A stretch of 7,093 nucleotides of DNA, from assembly GCA_965371355.1 (NCBI GenBank), contig CBDUYD010000151.1:1-7093 (forward strand), given 5' to 3'. This document shows, piece by piece, positions 5,636 through 7,093 of this stretch (position 1 is its first letter; the number at the start of each line of letters is the position of its first letter). The position numbers were made by a program, and so were the translations under genes. This stretch comes from JASJHI01 sp965371355 (GTDB taxonomy: Bacteria; Actinomycetota; Acidimicrobiia; Acidimicrobiales; Ilumatobacteraceae). The notes below the pieces were generated by a model. It had not been told where the DNA came from. It worked only from the letters and a program-made list of their open reading frames with translations, and made no database searches.

Positions 5636-6445
5636 ATGTTCGAATTATCGCCGCACGGCGTGGATGTTCACGTCGGAACCGGCCCACAGTACCCGTGGGG
5701 AGGTTTGTACGGTGGCCAGATCGTCGCACAGGCATTGCGGGCGGCCTCATTGTCGGTTGAACCGACACTCGAGCCCCACTCCATACGCGCCTATTTCATC
5801 CGTCGGGGCGATCACACCGAGCCCGTACGTTACGAGGTCGACCGCATCCGCAACGGACGCAGTTTCGCGACGCGACGTGTCGTCGCGAGGCAGGCGATCG
5901 GCGCGATCCTGAACGCCGAGAGTTCGTTCCAGCGCCCCGAGGAGTCGATCGCCCTCCAGACGATCACCATCCCGGACGTCCCGCCGGCCGACGACCTCGA
6001 CCAGGATTCCTGGATCGGCACGTTCGATCGGGCGAAGATCCCCGAGCACCTGACGCCGGCGGCGGGCCGCGACGGCGCCGGCCGCTCGATCTGCTGGATG
6101 AAGGTCAACCACGACATCGGCGACCCTGCCGATCCAGAGGCACAGTTGCTGCACCGCTGCTGGCTCGCCTACCTCTCCGACGACATGCCGACCGAGTCGG
6201 TGGTGCGCGCCCACCCGGACGGCCTCGCCCTCGGAGAGGCCGAGGCCCTGTTCTGTGCGAGCCTCGACCACACGATCTGGTTCCACCGCCCGCTGCGCGC
6301 CGACCGATGGCATCTCTACGATTTCACCTGCCACCACTTCATCGCTGCGCGCGGCCTGTCGATAGGACATGTCTTCGAGGCCGACGGTCTGCACGTGGCG
6401 ACCGTCGCCCAGGAGGTGCTCGTGCGCGATGTCAGATCGCGCTGA
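5636..6445 (+). CDS. tesB: Acyl-CoA thioesterase II (TesB family)
   Basis: A 269-residue double-hotdog thioesterase, slightly shorter than E. coli TesB (286). It hydrolyses acyl-CoA to free fatty acid and CoA in the cytosol. The first hotdog (about 1-105) has GGLYGGQIVAQAL at 22-34, HSIRAYFIRRGD at 48-59 and the NGRSFATRRV strand at 73-82. The second hotdog (about 150-265) has ASLDHTIWFHRP at 208-219, ARGLSIGHVFEADG at 238-251 and VAQEVLVR at 257-264. Catalytic D204 and Q278 of E. coli correspond to D211 and Q259. The position of its T228 falls in TCHHFIAARG (231-240) and appears to be His 233, not Thr or Ser. ATG 5636 is chosen because family homology begins at once and the frame upstream overlaps the divergent gene. 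pyrE follows 51 nt downstream. Chain-length preference cannot be told. Confidence 0.9.
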   Translation: MFELSPHGVDVHVGTGPQYPWGGLYGGQIVAQALRAASLSVEPTLEPHSIRAYFIRRGDHTEPVRYEVDRIRNGRSFATRRVVARQAIGAILNAESSFQRPEESIALQTITIPDVPPADDLDQDSWIGTFDRAKIPEHLTPAAGRDGAGRSICWMKVNHDIGDPADPEAQLLHRCWLAYLSDDMPTESVVRAHPDGLALGEAEALFCASLDHTIWFHRPLRADRWHLYDFTCHHFIAARGLSIGHVFEADGLHVATVAQEVLVRDVRSR

Positions 6446-6482
6446 TCGCGCCGAGCCTGGGCTCTCCCAGCGGCCGAGGCAC

Positions 6483-6488
6483 TACGGT
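6483..6488 (+). promoter_or_regulatory. -10-like TACGGT before pyrE
   Basis: TACGGT lies 8 nt before ATG 6497 and the intervening bases contain no SD. The distance is slightly longer than ideal for a leaderless start. No clear -35 is seen upstream, so pyrE might instead be read through from the thioesterase gene. Confidence 0.3.
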
Positions 6489-6496
6489 CTCGATCA

Positions 6497-7093
6497 ATGC
6501 CGTGCACGGATTCCAGGACCGAGCTCCCCACGCTTGACGCCGCCCGCGATCGGCTGCGCGCCCACGTCCTCGAATTCTCGATGAAGGAGGGTGAGTTCAC
6601 CCTCAAGTCGGGCGCCCGCAGTTCGTGGTTCCTCGACACCAAGCAGACCGCGTGCCGCCCGGACGGCATCGTCGCCGTCACCGACGCCCTGCTCGAGGCG
6701 TTCGCCGACGTGATCGGCGAGGTCGATGCCATCGGGGGCCTCACGATGGGCGGCGACCCGGTCTCCTTCGGTGTCGCCGCCGTCGCCGCCACGCGGGGTC
6801 ACCGACTGCGCAGCTTCAGCGTGCGCAAGGACCCCAAACAGGGTGGCATCACCGGCCGCATCGCCGGGGCGCTCAGACCGGGCGACCGGGTGCTGGTCAC
6901 CGAGGACACGACGACGAGGGGAACTTCGCTGATCGAGGCCGCCGAGCAGATCGCGGCCTTCGGCGCCGAACCGATCTGGATGACCGTGATCGTCGACCGC
7001 GGGGGAACCTGCGCGGCGATGGCCGAGGATCGCGGCATCGACTACCGACCATTGTTGACCGCGCCCGACCTGGGCCGCGGATATGGAACATGA
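6497..7093 (+). CDS. pyrE: Orotate phosphoribosyltransferase
   Basis: A 198-residue type I phosphoribosyltransferase that makes orotidine 5'-phosphate from orotate and PRPP, the fifth step of UMP synthesis, normally as a dimer. FTLKSGARSSWFLDTKQT at 34-51 is the orotate/PRPP N-terminal region, and AIGGLTMGGDPV at 78-89 matches actinobacterial PyrE. RKDPK at 110-114 is the start of the mobile catalytic loop. The PRPP motif VLVTEDTTTRGTS is at 132-144, with acidic pair E136/D137. VIVDRGG at 164-170 and a DLG end at 191-193 complete the pattern. The catalytic loop lacks the usual His: the position of E. coli H105 is G116, while R99, K100 and K103 are kept as R110, K111 and K114. The gene is complete, its TGA being the last three bases of the window. 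The start at ATG 6497 has no SD; a TACGGT box lies 8 nt upstream. A related phosphoribosyltransferase of other specificity is possible but less likely. Confidence 0.88.
   Translation: MPCTDSRTELPTLDAARDRLRAHVLEFSMKEGEFTLKSGARSSWFLDTKQTACRPDGIVAVTDALLEAFADVIGEVDAIGGLTMGGDPVSFGVAAVAATRGHRLRSFSVRKDPKQGGITGRIAGALRPGDRVLVTEDTTTRGTSLIEAAEQIAAFGAEPIWMTVIVDRGGTCAAMAEDRGIDYRPLLTAPDLGRGYGT

Noticed and set aside
5747..6394. 215-codon open frame antisense to the thioesterase gene
   Set aside because: It is a mirror of the TesB frame with biased composition and no domain.
6457..6470. CTGGG-CTCT-CCCAG hairpin between the thioesterase and pyrE genes, considered as a terminator
   Set aside because: The stem is only 5 bp and is followed by GC-rich sequence without a T run, so it does not qualify as an intrinsic terminator.

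Overview
The window looks like ordinary chromosome from a high-GC actinobacterium. Three things suggest this: GC looks around two-thirds (by eye), the PurA has actinobacterial-type motifs (SSNPTAGG), and many starts lack a Shine-Dalgarno (SD) sequence but carry a TANNNT box 6-8 nt upstream, the pattern of leaderless genes in Actinobacteria. The overall style is compatible with Acidimicrobiia (Ilumatobacter-like), but this is an impression, not a search result. I see no tRNA, rRNA, CRISPR array, IS element or prophage signature. Coding density is very high and no gene-free stretch exceeds 300 bases.

Left part, minus strand (2362 down to 16): three co-directional genes, probably one transcription unit. 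They encode a small GYD-domain protein, a histidinol-dehydrogenase-family enzyme with altered zinc and substrate residues (probably not a true HisD), and a METTL7-like SAM-dependent methyltransferase that starts 9 nt after the dehydrogenase stop.

Middle, plus strand (2541-5145): purA and purB, the two enzymes that convert IMP to AMP. They are tightly coupled: the SD of purB overlaps the stop codon of purA. Both have strong SD sequences, unlike most other genes here. A 178-bp divergent spacer separates purA from the GYD gene.

Right part: a minus-strand gene for a 138-residue conserved protein of unknown function with two AT-hook-like basic motifs (5588-5172), convergent with purB. It is divergent, across only 47 bp, from a plus-strand TesB-type acyl-CoA thioesterase gene (5636-6445). 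A plus-strand orotate phosphoribosyltransferase gene (pyrE, 6497-7093) follows and ends exactly at the window edge.

PurA and PurB act in series in AMP synthesis, and PyrE supplies OMP for UMP synthesis. The thioesterase and the left cluster have no obvious pathway link to them. The points most worth a second look are the divergent HisD paralog and its two partners, the consistent leaderless-promoter pattern, and catalytic-loop substitutions in PyrE and PurA.
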